DNA of 64,000 nucleotides. Source: Cytobacillus oceanisediminis (lineage in GTDB: Bacteria > Bacillota > Bacilli > Bacillales > Cytobacillaceae). The position numbers were made by a program, and so were the translations under genes. Location of the stretch: the NCBI RefSeq assembly GCF_004366035.1, contig NZ_SOEE01000004.1:444007-508006 (forward strand), written 5' to 3'. Of this stretch, positions 1-8,823 are shown in pieces. Below the pieces are notes generated by a model that saw only the letters and a list, made by a program, of their open reading frames with translations, was not told the origin of the DNA and did no database searches. Positions within the stretch are counted from its first letter, which is position 1, and each line of letters begins with the position of its first letter.

Positions 1-71
1 AAAAAATAAATATAATCCATGATAGAAACTTTGATTAACAAGGTTATCTTATAAGTAGAGAGTTAAAAAAT

Positions 72-1480
72 CTATGCAATATATTCATTTTTTTCATTAT
101 CATTGGCTTCTTGCCTAATATAGTATTTTCCTTTGGTTGCAACAGCTAATATAATTGTTATGATTGATGCGAGCAGAGCTGCAAAAAATGCTGCAGTACT
201 TTGCAGGAATGTTCCCATAAGCCCTAGTGCGGAAACCTTCCTAGGCTGGTTGCAATCAGTAGTGAGCCGACACCAACAGGATTCCATTTATATAAATTCT
301 GTTGTCTGGCCTCATAATAGCCAGGCCCGATTCATAAAATTTTCTTAACGCAAACAGCATCTGTAACTAAAATAGCCGCCCAGGATAATAGGACTCCCTG
401 GAAAGTCAGTACAGTTTCAAGATGATTCACAATATCTCCAAGCATCAGGATAATTGCGGATATTCCTGGAACCACTACCCAAAAGCGCCTGCCTGGTTTA
501 AACTTAAAAACATTTTCGAAAAGGTTGGATAGTGACAATGAACCACTATAGATATTTGTCACATTAATTCTTATTTGAGTGATCATTGTAAATAGAGCTC
601 CCCGGATACCAAGCAGCAGGACAATATATACTCCAGGATTTGGCTCTCCGAGTCGAACACCGAACCAAATTCCAATACCGCCCATCACACCAAAACAAAA
701 AATCTGCGGAACAAATCCGATTGCGGATATTCCAATTTTTGTATCCTTTGGTTTCAAGAAACGAGCATAATCAGAAGCAAGCAGTGGTGTTAAACCCATA
801 ATTCCGTGCTGCATTCCAATACAAAGCAATAAGGCGGTCCCTCCAATTTGAACATTTTCTGGCATATAGGTCCAAAAACTCCAAAAACTCCTATCATAAC
901 TGGAAGGATTGAGAGCGCCACAACAATTGCAGCGATTAAAAAATACCGAATAGAGGCAATGACCATTTTTGCAATTTGTCCAATTGCTTGATCCCAAACC
1001 AATTTAACGGAATGACAATCGTACCGAAGTAAAGAACTAAAGCCCATTTTGGGATAGCGGGAAGGAATTCGTGTACTGCTGCTACTAGAATTAACCCTTC
1101 AAGCGCACAGTACATTATAAAATTAGTAGCATAAATAATGGAGGTTAATGATGCGCCAATATAGCCAAATCCACCGCCCCTTGATAATAAGTTCACAATC
1201 ATTCCCGATTATGCAGATAAATAGGCAATGAATGTTCCAAGGATCCCGGCAACAAAAATGGCGTATAGAGCTGAAATGATGGCATTGATTGCACCAAATT
1301 GAAATGCCATAACACTTCCCATTTGGGAATAGAAGATAGCCGTTGCAATTCCAAATGTGATGTTAGTAAAACTTAACCAGCCCATGTTTCTTTTGTTAAG
1401 AGGTACTCTATCCAATGAGTAATCATCACTTAACTCTTCGTTTCGATTGTTACCTTTAGAGGTATCAAACTCAGCAGTAT
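72..1480 (-). pseudogene. Decayed NCS1-family nucleobase permease (cytosine/purine permease type)
   Basis: Five pieces on the minus strand add up to one purine-cytosine permease of the CodB/NCS1 family, a membrane symporter for nucleobases or related compounds. Reading from the 5' end, 1415-1209 contains KRNMGWLSFTNITFG and is cut by an in-frame stop. The same frame resumes at 1202-936 with GIKQLDKLQKWSLPLFGIF, then shifts at about 1000-1047 and again near 950. The longest piece (997-332) carries the conserved LLASDYARFLKP stretch. A last shift precedes 287-72. The frame is open upstream of 1415 to about 1480 but has no clear start codon. With one nonsense codon and at least three frameshifts it cannot make a full transporter. 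It lies downstream of the kinase at 1846-2955 in the same direction and may once have supplied that kinase's substrate. Confidence 0.85.
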
Positions 1481-1490
1481 CAACTCCCTT

Positions 1491-1769
1491 TCGTGATGTT
1501 TTTCACAAGGATACCCTGCAAATAAGTTAATTCATTATTATTTTCCAATAATAATATAGTATTAATAATAAATTGTACTCAAACGTGACAATTCAACATA
1601 TTCTGTTGTATTTCACATTTATAGCAATTCTAGACGTCATAGACTGCTTTTATCTCAGAAAGGCTCCAAACCCGTAAAATTGGCATATTACGTATTCTGC
1701 TATACTATTGTTTTGCATCTGGATTTAATGCAGGATTGAAAGAGCCAATCTTTTAAGCAGGCAACAACG
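1491..1769. other. AT-rich intergenic stretch, no gene seen
   Basis: This stretch lies between the decayed permease and the terminator hairpin. It is very AT-rich and has no open frame with a ribosome binding site. It may have held the promoter of the decayed permease, but I see no convincing promoter pair. Confidence 0.5.
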
Positions 1770-1826
1770 AAGAGGGTGACCCAAAAGATAGTCATATAAC
1801 GATCTTTTGAGTCACCCTCTTTTATT
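1770..1826 (-). terminator. Strong hairpin terminator
   Basis: The arms GAGGGTGACcCAAAAGAT and ATCTTTTGaGTCACCCTC enclose a loop of about 14 bases and are flanked by A and T runs. The hairpin sits just after the stop codon of the minus-strand kinase, so it most likely ends that transcript. It could work in both directions. Confidence 0.85.
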
Positions 1827-1845
1827 AAGGATCGATAATTGCAGC

Positions 1846-2955
1846 TTAAACCTTAGGATTTTCATCCCTAAAATTCCTTACTATTTCATCAAGTTTTTCA
1901 GGTTTTAAAAATGATGATATAGATTCATCAGTTTGAATGGTAAGAGCAGCACCAGCCAGTCCTAACTGGCAAGCACTAAACAACGATTCTTCGTTCATGA
2001 GTCCATTTATGACACATGAAGCAAAAGCTTCACCAGCCCCAGTGACATCAACAACCTCCGTTTTGACAGGAGACAAATGCCCGGATTCCTCATCAGAGAA
2101 ATAATAAACCCCCTGATCACCAAGCTTTATAATAACGTTTTCAACGCCACGCTTTCTAATTTTTTCACAGGCAATTTGGCAGTCGCTGATTGAGTCAATT
2201 TTTGTTTCAGCAAGGATTTCTGCTTCTTCCCGGTTAGGGAGCAGCAGTTCAACACCGTCAAGACGCAAAGGAAGTTTTTGTGCCTTGGCTGAAGACACAG
2301 GATCAATATACAATGGAATGTTTACATCTCTGCAGCGTTTAATCACATAATTTATACATTCCTTAGGAAGATTCGTATCGAGAAAAACAGCTTGCGAGGC
2401 AGCAATATGGGACCATTTTTCCTCAAACATGGAAGTTGTTATTTTTTCGTAAATATTCATATCGGCCATAGAGACAATGCTTTCGCCATCAATATCTAAC
2501 AAGGTTGTAAATGTCCCGGTCCGTTCTGCAGGCAGCACCCATACTTGACTAACATCAACCCCATGGCTTTTCGTTTCATTTAGGATCCAGTTGCCCTCTC
2601 TATCATCTCCCACACAAGCAATCAGAGAAGTGTTTACGCCCAGCCGACTTAAATTTTCGGCAAAATTACGTGCTACACCGCCGCAAGCCTCCGTTATTTT
2701 TACCGGATTTGATGAATACAGACGCACTTTATGATCTGTCCGTGCTTTCCGGTCTGTGTTGGCTCCTCCAATACAGACAATCTGCGATTCATCTCGCAGA
2801 ATATAGCCGCGGCCTTTGATTTCACCCCGTCTCGTCAGGTTAGCAATATAATTAGCAACGGCAGGTCGTGATAAGCCTACTTTACTTGATAATTCTTGCT
2901 GTGAAATAAAAGGATTCATTTTTATGTAATGTAAAATTTGTTTCTCTTTATCCAT
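1846..2955 (-). CDS. HTH-PfkB family kinase with altered catalytic motif
   Basis: This 369-residue protein joins an N-terminal winged helix-turn-helix (about residues 1-55, with ISQQELSSKVGLSRPAVANYI) to a PfkB/ribokinase domain (about 60-365). The domain starts with CIGGANTDRKA and carries the GGVARNFAENLSRLG segment. It is the same architecture as the kinase at 4446-5552, which sits next to psuG, so a nucleoside or pseudouridine kinase ancestry is likely. The PfkB signature that normally reads GAGD, with Asp as catalytic base, reads TGAGEAFAS here (codon GAA). Activity may therefore be reduced or lost and the protein may act mainly as a DNA-binding sensor; this is inference. It is followed by a terminator and then by a decayed permease. 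Confidence 0.85.
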   Translation of the reverse strand: MDKEKQILHYIKMNPFISQQELSSKVGLSRPAVANYIANLTRRGEIKGRGYILRDESQIVCIGGANTDRKARTDHKVRLYSSNPVKITEACGGVARNFAENLSRLGVNTSLIACVGDDREGNWILNETKSHGVDVSQVWVLPAERTGTFTTLLDIDGESIVSMADMNIYEKITTSMFEEKWSHIAASQAVFLDTNLPKECINYVIKRCRDVNIPLYIDPVSSAKAQKLPLRLDGVELLLPNREEAEILAETKIDSISDCQIACEKIRKRGVENVIIKLGDQGVYYFSDEESGHLSPVKTEVVDVTGAGEAFASCVINGLMNEESLFSACQLGLAGAALTIQTDESISSFLKPEKLDEIVRNFRDENPKV

Positions 2956-3260
2956 GAAACAACCTCATTTCTCCTCAATCAATAGTTTGTAACTTATTAA
3001 ATTAAGGACCCATTCTCACACATTTCACTTTCTTAAAAGTTTGATGAATGCATCTGCCAGACAACCATATTTGTACCTGGCAATACATAATAACCTGATT
3101 TTAAATGGACTGATCGGATTAATTAGTCAATCCATTATAACCAAAAAATACATTGCAAAAAAGTCAATCTGTGATTTATATTGGAGATTATGATTTTTTT
3201 TGGAATTTTTAAAATCATAGTTAAAGTCCATTCAAAAACATGTATGAGGAGGAATATATC
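2956..3260. other. Divergent intergenic region
   Basis: These 305 bases separate two divergent genes, the HTH-PfkB kinase on the left and the DMT transporter on the right, so they should hold both promoters and perhaps the kinase's own operator. I see AT-rich tracts but no promoter pair or palindrome that I would defend. A ribosome binding site (AGGAGG, 3248-3253) precedes the right-hand gene. Confidence 0.4.
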
Positions 3261-4211
3261 ATGAGAATTTATCTGTATCCCCTGCTGGTAGTGATAGCGG
3301 CAAGCAGTTATGGTGTTGTTTCTACGATTATAAAACTAGCAATGAGGAGTGGTTTTTCGGTTTCAGAAGCAGTTACAAGTCAATTTTTTATTGGCTTTTG
3401 CCTCGCTTCAGGCATATTCTTGCTTTCAAACAGAAGAAAATTTAGCTTTAATGGAATCAAAATTCTCATTATTGCTGGCGTTTTAACTGGTTTAACAAAT
3501 ATTGTATATGGACATTCCTTGAACTATTTGCCAGCTTCTTTGGCAGTTGTCCTGCTGTTTCAATTTACATGGATAGGTATGTTAATCTCTTGTATTACAA
3601 AACGTCAATTTCCAAGTCGAATTGAATCACTCTCTTTAATCATATTGGTAGCAGGAACAATACCCGCAGCTGGCTTAATCGATGTTGATTTATCTCAGAT
3701 ACCATTTCAAGGGTGGTTATGGGGGTTAGCAGCAGCTCTTTGTTATTCACTATTTTTATTTGCCAATGGAAGGGCAAATGCTTCTATGACAACTTCTAAT
3801 CGGTTAGTATGGGTTTCCTTCTTTGCTTTTATGACAACTGCAGTATTTCAATCGCCGGAAATTATTTGGAATGGGACTTTGTTTAACGGAGGTCTTTGGC
3901 TTTATGGTTTAGCGTTGGGGTTATTTGGAATGATCATACCAGTTTTCCTGTTCACAATAGCCGTACCTAAAGTTGGTTTAGGAACGTCATCGATATTGAG
4001 TGCGATTGAATTGCCTATTGCCGTAATGGTATCTGTTATTTTATTAAGTGAAACAGTTACTGCACTTCAAATAGTTGGGATCGTAACCATTATTCTAGGA
4101 ATGGGGCTGCCAGTCCTGATAAGCAGAAACGGATTAACAATTAATATGAAAAGTTTAAAAACAAAAAAACTGCCTGCAGTGTTAAAGGATTTGAAAAAAC
4201 ATAGCAGTTGA
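3261..4211 (+). CDS. EamA/DMT-superfamily transporter
   Basis: This 316-residue integral membrane protein has about ten hydrophobic helices arranged as two EamA repeats, the usual layout of the drug/metabolite transporter superfamily. The segments ASSYGVVSTIIKLAM near the N-terminus and LSAIELPIAVMVSVILL in the second repeat are typical. The start at 3261 is chosen because AGGAGG lies 7 bases upstream; an ATG at 3240 lies before that site. Substrate unknown; many relatives export amino acids or metabolites. It is divergent from the HTH-PfkB kinase, which may regulate it. It ends at its own terminator, so it is probably monocistronic. Confidence 0.85.
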   Translation: MRIYLYPLLVVIAASSYGVVSTIIKLAMRSGFSVSEAVTSQFFIGFCLASGIFLLSNRRKFSFNGIKILIIAGVLTGLTNIVYGHSLNYLPASLAVVLLFQFTWIGMLISCITKRQFPSRIESLSLIILVAGTIPAAGLIDVDLSQIPFQGWLWGLAAALCYSLFLFANGRANASMTTSNRLVWVSFFAFMTTAVFQSPEIIWNGTLFNGGLWLYGLALGLFGMIIPVFLFTIAVPKVGLGTSSILSAIELPIAVMVSVILLSETVTALQIVGIVTIILGMGLPVLISRNGLTINMKSLKTKKLPAVLKDLKKHSS

Positions 4212-4245
4212 TGTTTACATTTTCAGTAATTCGAAAAAAATTTTT

Positions 4246-4282
4246 CGCCCGCCGTTTTCCCTTGAAAGAGCGGGCTTTTTTG
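4246..4282 (+). terminator. Rho-independent terminator
   Basis: GCCCGC and GCGGGC arms followed by a run of T residues, 35 bases after the DMT transporter stop. Confidence 0.8.
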
Positions 4283-4358
4283 CATGGGAAACAGCATCCG
4301 TGTTTTAACAAAATCTTAAAAAAACGATAAAGTATGAGTTCTATTTTTCACAGCACTA

Positions 4359-4386
4359 TTGACAATTCAAAATGAAAGCGTATACT
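4359..4386 (+). promoter_or_regulatory. Sigma-A promoter overlapped by a cre box
   Basis: TTGACA (4359-4364), a 16-base spacer and TATACT (4381-4386) form a good housekeeping promoter for the psu operon. TGAAAGCGTATACT (4373-4386) matches 12 of 14 positions of the CcpA cre consensus and covers the -10 box, so glucose repression of nucleoside catabolism is expected. Confidence 0.75.
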
Positions 4387-4445
4387 GAACTTGTGTTTAT
4401 CAAATAAACTTTTGTTTGGAGAGATTGAGAGAGAGGGGGGATAAC

Positions 4446-5552
4446 ATGACTATTGAAATGAGCGAAAATGAAAAATTAATCGCAGACTTGATCAGAGAAA
4501 ATCCATTTATCTCTCAGCAAGAATTATCAGAAGCAGTTGGTTTATCCATGTCCTCCATTGCCAATATTATTTCCGGGTTAATCAAGAAGGAATATATATT
4601 AGGCAAAGCTTATGTGTTAAATGAAACAAATCCTATAATTTGTATTGGCGGAGCGAATGTTGATCGAAAATTTTATGCAAAACATGTGATCACTCATGAA
4701 ACATCTAATCCAGTTAAATCTTCTACATCGGTAGGAGGAGTGGCAAGAAATATTGCGGAAAATTTGGGAAGGCTTGGTGAGGAAGTCATCTTATTATCAG
4801 CCAGAGGGAACGATTCAGAATGGAAAGAGATTTATGATTTATCATCTCCATTTATGAATCTGGAGCATGTTGCTGCCTTTGAACATTCGTCTACAGGTTC
4901 CTATACGGCAGTATTAGATAAAAATGGCGATCTATCAATCGCAGTAGCTGACATGGATATATATGAAAACATTACACCTGAGCTGCTGATCAAAAACAGC
5001 CATATACTCAGAAAAGCTAAATGTGTCATTGCTGATTTGAATTGCCCGAGTGAAACGATTGATTTTCTCTGTTCCTTTACTTCCAAACATCATATTCCAT
5101 TAGCAATTATCCCAGTGTCAGTGCCTAAAATGAACAGGCTTCCAAAATCGTTGAATGCAGTGAGCTGGCTTATAGTAAACAAAGATGAAACCGAGACCTA
5201 CATGAACATGATCATGAATGATAAGAAAGATTGGGAAGAAGCTGTTAAAAAGTGGTTGAAGCTTGGTGTGAAAAATGTGATTGTGACTAATGGATCTAAA
5301 GGTGTAATGGCGGGGGTTGAGAATGGAGAGATTTATTATTTCCCAGCTATCGAAACACCAAAGGTAGTTGATGTGACAGGTGCAGGAGATTCATTTTGTT
5401 CAGGAGTTATTTATTCCTGGCTGCAAAAGAAAGAATTGGACCACATTATCAAATCTGGTTTGGTCAATGCACATAAAACCATTATGTCAAAGTATACAGT
5501 TAGGCAAGAATTATCTCAAAAACAATTTATATTAGATATGGAGGAAATGTAA
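4446..5552 (+). CDS. psuK: HTH-PfkB kinase, probable pseudouridine kinase
   Basis: This 368-residue protein has an N-terminal winged HTH (about 1-55, ISQQELSEAVGLSMSSIAN) fused to a PfkB carbohydrate kinase domain, with CIGGANVDRKF at its start and an intact VDVTGAGDSF catalytic signature near residue 305. Its stop codon is directly followed by the psuG start. In known pathways PsuK phosphorylates pseudouridine and PsuG cleaves the product to uracil and ribose 5-phosphate, so this is the likely kinase. The HTH suggests it also regulates its own operon. The start at 4446 is preferred over 4416 because a purine-rich GAGAGGGGGG site precedes it. It is a paralogue of the kinase at 1846-2955 but keeps the catalytic Asp. 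Confidence 0.85.
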   Translation: MTIEMSENEKLIADLIRENPFISQQELSEAVGLSMSSIANIISGLIKKEYILGKAYVLNETNPIICIGGANVDRKFYAKHVITHETSNPVKSSTSVGGVARNIAENLGRLGEEVILLSARGNDSEWKEIYDLSSPFMNLEHVAAFEHSSTGSYTAVLDKNGDLSIAVADMDIYENITPELLIKNSHILRKAKCVIADLNCPSETIDFLCSFTSKHHIPLAIIPVSVPKMNRLPKSLNAVSWLIVNKDETETYMNMIMNDKKDWEEAVKKWLKLGVKNVIVTNGSKGVMAGVENGEIYYFPAIETPKVVDVTGAGDSFCSGVIYSWLQKKELDHIIKSGLVNAHKTIMSKYTVRQELSQKQFILDMEEM

Positions 5553-6470
5553 ATGAAACAATATATTGAACTATCTGCAGAGGTACAGCAAGCAAAAACA
5601 GAAGGGAAAGCCATTGTAGCATTAGAATCTACGATTATTTCTCATGGTATGCCTTATCCACAAAACGTACAAATGGCTCGTGAAGTCGAACAAATTGTTC
5701 GTGACAACGGTGCTGTTCCAGCTACCATTGCGATCATTGATGGAAAAATTAAAATCGGTTTAACAGATGATGAATTAGAGTTATTTGGAAAAAGTTCGGG
5801 TGTTGCTAAAGTATCAAGGCGTGATCTAGCGCAAATTATTGCTACGAAACAACTAGGTGCAACGACTGTTGCAACAACCATGATTTGTGCCAATTTAGCT
5901 GATATAAAAATCTTTGTAACAGGTGGTATTGGCGGGGTTCATAAAGGTGCAGAAACGACTATGGATATTTCAGCTGACCTTGAAGAGTTAGCACAAACAG
6001 ATGTGGCTGTCATTTGCGCAGGCGCTAAATCAATCCTTGATTTAGGTCTGACTCTTGAGTATTTAGAAACAAAAGGAGTTCCTGTCATTGGATATGAGAC
6101 AGAAGTCCTACCTGCTTTCTATACAAGAAAAAGTGAACATAAATTAAATTTCTCTACAGATTCAATCGAAGTGATTGCAGATACCTTGAAAGTGAAATGG
6201 GAATTAGACCTTAAAGGCGGAGCGGTAATCGCAAATCCGATTCCTGAAGTACATGCGATGGATGAAGATTATATCAATGGAATTATCGATCAGGCAATCA
6301 AAGAAGCAGAAGAAAAACATATTGTTGGTAAAGATAGCACACCATTCTTGCTGGGTAAAATTAAAGAAATAACTGGCGGCAAAAGCCTTGATGCCAATAT
6401 TGAATTAGTAAAACACAATGCTAAAGTAGGAACCCAAATTGCTGTTAGCTTCAATAACAAAACTAAATAA
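5553..6470 (+). CDS. psuG: Pseudouridine-5'-phosphate glycosidase
   Basis: The 305-residue protein is a full-length PsuG. It opens with [16 protein letters not shown], then carries the [26 protein letters not shown] and [14 protein letters not shown] segments that mark this family. The enzyme breaks the C-C glycosidic bond of pseudouridine 5'-phosphate to give uracil and ribose 5-phosphate in the cytoplasm. The ATG follows the kinase stop without a gap and has a GGAGG site inside the kinase gene, so the two are translationally linked. A long-stemmed terminator follows, so transcription of the transporter genes further on may be partly separate. Confidence 0.95.
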   Translation: MKQYIELSAEVQQAKTEGKAIVALESTIISHGMPYPQNVQMAREVEQIVRDNGAVPATIAIIDGKIKIGLTDDELELFGKSSGVAKVSRRDLAQIIATKQLGATTVATTMICANLADIKIFVTGGIGGVHKGAETTMDISADLEELAQTDVAVICAGAKSILDLGLTLEYLETKGVPVIGYETEVLPAFYTRKSEHKLNFSTDSIEVIADTLKVKWELDLKGGAVIANPIPEVHAMDEDYINGIIDQAIKEAEEKHIVGKDSTPFLLGKIKEITGGKSLDANIELVKHNAKVGTQIAVSFNNKTK

Positions 6471-6504
6471 TTTATAAATATATTCGCAGATAGGATAAAT
6501 TTAA

Positions 6505-6580
6505 CTTCTATAAAGTTAACTAATCAGACTATTGTTTACAATAATCGATAACAATCAAACTTTATAGAAGTTTTTTTTTG
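6505..6580 (+). terminator. Internal operon terminator with 13-bp perfect stem
   Basis: CTTCTATAAAGTT (6505-6517) pairs perfectly with AACTTTATAGAAG (6558-6570) and is followed by nine T residues. The roughly 40-base loop contains a smaller ATTGTT/AACAAT stem. Lying between psuG and nupC, it separates the two halves of the cluster or attenuates readthrough. Confidence 0.85.
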
Positions 6581-6586
6581 AAAATT

Positions 6587-6600
6587 TGAAAGCGTTGCCA
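6587..6600 (+). promoter_or_regulatory. cre box (CcpA site)
   Basis: TGAAAGCGTTGCCA matches 13 of 14 positions of the Bacillus cre consensus and lies 20 bases before the nucleoside transporter start, implying carbon catabolite repression of nupC and the genes behind it. Confidence 0.7.
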
Positions 6601-6620
6601 TATTAAGGGAGAGGCTGCAC

Positions 6621-7802
6621 ATGAATTTTATTTTCTTAATAACAGGAATTTTGCTTGTTTTTGTGGTTGGATTTTTAGTTAGTAATGATAGAAAACAAAT
6701 TAAGTATAAACGAATCCTTATCATGTTGGCCGTGCAAATAATATTAGTGTTCTTCATGATGAATACGAGTATAGGTCTTAATGTTCTTACCAAAGTGGGC
6801 GCTTTTTTTGAAAGTTTAATGAAGATTGCTGATGCAGGAATTCAATTTGTCTTTGGCGGCATGGTAAATGAAGGTGCAACAACGTTTTTCTTTGTGGCGT
6901 TACTGCCTCTTGTTTTCATGTCGGTATTAATAGGAATCCTTAATTACATTAAAGTGCTTCCATTCATTATCAAATATATAGGTTTAATTTTAAGTAAAAT
7001 AACAGGAATGGGTAGATTAGAAAGCTATTTTGCTGTATCTACTGCTGCACTTGGACAACCTGAAGTGTTCTTGACGATAATTAAACAAATTCCCCTTTTA
7101 TCCCAACAAAGACTTTACACCATTTGTACCTCAGCAATGAGTGCAGTCAGTATGGCAATGGTCGGGGCGTATATGACCATGTTAGAGCCAAAATATGTTG
7201 TAACCGCTGTCGTATTGAATATCTTTAGTGCACTTATCGTTGCGAATATTATTAACCCATATGATTTAGAAGAAAATGAGGATCTAATTCAAGTGGAAGA
7301 AAATGAAAGAGTTCCTTTCTTCCAAATGGTTGGGGATAGCGTCATGGACGGTTTTAAAATTGTGATCGTTGTCGCTGCTATGCTATTAGGATTTATTTCC
7401 TTAATGGAATTGGTTAATGTCATTTTCCTAGGCGTATTTGATGTTTCTTTCCAAACGGTTATCGGTTATATTTTTGCCCCAATCGCTTTCATAATGGGCA
7501 TCCCTTGGGCAGAAGCTGTACAAGCAGGCGGAATTATGGCTACAAAGCTTGTAACAAATGAATTTGTTGCCATGTTGAGTTTTGGTGATATTGTATATGG
7601 TCTTTCTGATAAAACAGTTGCAATCGTATCTGTTTACTTGGTTAGTTTTGCTAATTTTGGAACAGTGGGTATTGTCGCTGGTTCAATTAAATCAATCAGT
7701 GAAAAACAAGGAAGTTATGTTGCCAAATATTCTTTGAAATTATTGTTAGGTGCAACATTAGCATCTGTCATTTCAGGGACAATAATGGGAATTGTAATGT
7801 AA
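6621..7802 (+). CDS. nupC: Concentrative nucleoside transporter (NupC/CNT family)
   Basis: This 393-residue membrane protein has the CNT family pattern: a short hydrophobic N-terminus, the conserved GQPEVFLTIIKQIPLLS and TSAMSAVSMAMVGAYM regions (about residues 150-195), and a second half with IMGIPWAEA and TNEFVAML. CNT proteins import nucleosides with H+ or Na+. Because it sits between psuKG and a nucleoside hydrolase, it probably supplies pseudouridine and ordinary ribonucleosides to both. It is 23 bases upstream of the hydrolase and shares its direction, so one transcript is likely. GGGAGAGG serves as the ribosome binding site. Confidence 0.92.
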   Translation: MNFIFLITGILLVFVVGFLVSNDRKQIKYKRILIMLAVQIILVFFMMNTSIGLNVLTKVGAFFESLMKIADAGIQFVFGGMVNEGATTFFFVALLPLVFMSVLIGILNYIKVLPFIIKYIGLILSKITGMGRLESYFAVSTAALGQPEVFLTIIKQIPLLSQQRLYTICTSAMSAVSMAMVGAYMTMLEPKYVVTAVVLNIFSALIVANIINPYDLEENEDLIQVEENERVPFFQMVGDSVMDGFKIVIVVAAMLLGFISLMELVNVIFLGVFDVSFQTVIGYIFAPIAFIMGIPWAEAVQAGGIMATKLVTNEFVAMLSFGDIVYGLSDKTVAIVSVYLVSFANFGTVGIVAGSIKSISEKQGSYVAKYSLKLLLGATLASVISGTIMGIVM

Positions 7803-7825
7803 TAGTATAATAGAGGTGAATCGGA

Positions 7826-8755
7826 ATGAGTCAAAGAAAAATTATTTTAGATTGTGATCCAGGTCATGATGATGCCATTGCGATTATTTTAGCCGCTGCA
7901 CGGCCAGAATTAGAAATTTTAGGAATTACAACAGTTTCTGGAAATGCCGAAATTGAAAAAACAACGGATAATGCGTTAAAAATTTGCGATTTAGTTTCCT
8001 TACACGATGTCATTGTTTCTAAAGGAGCGAGTGAGCCGATTGTCCGCCTTCGAGAAAACGCGCCAGGCATCCATGGAGAGTCAGGCTTGGATGGCCCGGA
8101 GCTGCCAGAACCATCCCGCAGCTGGAGCGACGAACACGGGGTCGATACAATCATCAGGCTCGTAAAAGAATCAAAAGAACCGGTAACCCTTGTTCCGACA
8201 GGACCGCTTACCAATATTGGACTTGCTTTAACAAAAGCACCGGAAATTAAGGATAATATTGAAGAAATCGTCCTAATGGGCGGAGGAACCATTGGCAACT
8301 GGACACCATCGGCTGAATTTAATATTTGGGCTGATCCAGAGGCAGCGAAAAAAGTTTTTGACAGCGGCCTGCCAATCGCTGTCATGGGCTTGGATATCAC
8401 CCACCAGGCATTAGCAACAAAAGACGTGATCCATCAAGTGAACCAGATCGATAATAAAGTCGCTAAAATCGTCGGTGAATTATTAGTATTTTTTGCTTCC
8501 ACCTATAAAGAAATGTTCGATTTCGATGGAGCACCAGTACACGACGTGTTGGCGGTAGCCTATCTTGTTGCCCCAGAACTGTTTAAGATGAAAGCTGTCA
8601 ATATTGCCGTGGAGACAAAAGGCGAGTTCACTGCAGGAACAACATTAGTCGACCTGCATGGCGTCACGGGCAGGAAAATCAATGCCAAGTTCGGCATGGA
8701 GCTCGATGTCGAAGGTTTCTGGCAACTCATGATTGAAGCTCTAAAAAAATACTAA
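7826..8755 (+). CDS. Ribonucleoside hydrolase (IunH/Rih family)
   Basis: The 309-residue enzyme starts with KIILDCDPGHDDAIAIILA, the calcium-binding DxDxxxDD signature of nucleoside N-ribohydrolases. It also has the LVPTGPLTNIGLAL and AEFNIWADPEAA segments, and a late VHDVLAVAYL region with the third Asp. It splits purine and/or pyrimidine ribonucleosides into base and ribose; exact preference cannot be read from sequence. Free ribose is then the substrate of the ribokinase immediately downstream. Gene length is normal for the family. The 3' two thirds appear somewhat richer in G+C than the neighbouring genes. Confidence 0.93.
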   Translation: MSQRKIILDCDPGHDDAIAIILAAARPELEILGITTVSGNAEIEKTTDNALKICDLVSLHDVIVSKGASEPIVRLRENAPGIHGESGLDGPELPEPSRSWSDEHGVDTIIRLVKESKEPVTLVPTGPLTNIGLALTKAPEIKDNIEEIVLMGGGTIGNWTPSAEFNIWADPEAAKKVFDSGLPIAVMGLDITHQALATKDVIHQVNQIDNKVAKIVGELLVFFASTYKEMFDFDGAPVHDVLAVAYLVAPELFKMKAVNIAVETKGEFTAGTTLVDLHGVTGRKINAKFGMELDVEGFWQLMIEALKKY

Positions 8756-8823
8756 TATCGAATATCGTAAGTGAGTTGGATGAAAAAAAGCTGGGTGCGG
8801 AAAAGTAAAAGTGAGGTGATTGT

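Noticed and set aside
7864..8400. 178-codon antisense frame in the nucleoside hydrolase gene
   Set aside because: Shadow of a clearly real gene; low-complexity Ser-rich product without a start signal.
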